NCBI GenBank assembly: GCA_027214345.1
Contig: JAPWHR010000015.1
Span: 19,945-83,944, forward strand
Source: Comamonadaceae bacterium G21597-S1
GTDB lineage: Bacteria > Pseudomonadota > Gammaproteobacteria > Burkholderiales > Burkholderiaceae_C
Reading direction: 5' to 3'
Length of the DNA stretch: 64,000 nt
The notes below the pieces were generated by a model that ran no database searches, was not told the DNA's origin, and saw only the letters and a program-made list of their open reading frames with translations. The translations under genes and the position numbers were made by a program. Within the stretch, counting starts at the first letter, position 1; the number at the start of each line of letters is the position of its first letter. This document shows, piece by piece, positions 63,879 through 64,000 of this stretch.

Positions 63879-64000
<122 letters not shown>

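Overview
The window looks like a chromosomal contig from a high-GC betaproteobacterium of the order Burkholderiales. Pointers are the orphan Bug/TctC-type solute receptors, the polyhydroxyalkanoate granule proteins, a short H-NS of the BpH3 type, the argB-slmA order, and many LysR regulators beside sulfatases and UxaA-family lyases. The last ~120 bases are almost pure G and are most likely a sequencing or assembly artefact at a contig end. No rRNA, tRNA, CRISPR array, IS transposase or phage gene was found.

Bases 1-10422 hold a lipid-storage neighbourhood: a truncated lipoprotein aminopeptidase, a PHA-granule-region protein overlapping a CaiB-type CoA transferase, an acyl-CoA-binding protein, a wax ester synthase/diacylglycerol acyltransferase (WS/DGAT), a TetR regulator, a patatin lipase, a PhaF-like phasin with a histone-like tail, and a two-domain fatty acyl-CoA reductase resembling the Marinobacter alcohol-forming enzyme. 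Acyl-CoA reduction to fatty alcohol plus WS/DGAT would give wax esters, with the other proteins supplying acyl-CoA, coating granules and mobilising lipid. Between the TetR and patatin genes lie two ~240-bp elements with long terminal inverted repeats and a shared core in opposite orientation.

Bases 10561-39607 hold a surface-polysaccharide locus. A UDP-glucuronate decarboxylase-like gene precedes a 24-kb minus-strand cluster (35822 down to 11570) with wzz, gmd, an RmlC-like epimerase, a GT2 transferase, CMP-sugar synthetase, amidotransferase/HisH/HisF, an acyltransferase, flippase, polymerase, an OafA-type acyltransferase, an epimerase, and a legionaminic-acid-type set (LegB, LegC, LegG, LegI, PtmE-like, NeuD/LegH-like) ending in an initiating sugar transferase. 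It predicts a glycan carrying a legionaminic-acid-like nonulosonate, possibly amidinated. Divergent from wzz run an H-NS gene, an O-antigen ligase and a WbpM-type 4,6-dehydratase.

Bases 39665-41362 are core genes (argB, slmA). Bases 41395-63819 are a mosaic of catabolic and regulatory genes: a split UxaA-family lyase, two TctC-receptor/sulfatase pairs that share a 13-bp promoter motif, an esterase, three LysR and one LuxR-type regulators, a lipoprotein, an NAD-binding epimerase-like protein, a VOC protein, an uncharacterised three-helix membrane protein, a lower-GC three-gene island (58785-60297), and a GntR/UxaA/Ldh-family operon at the right end.
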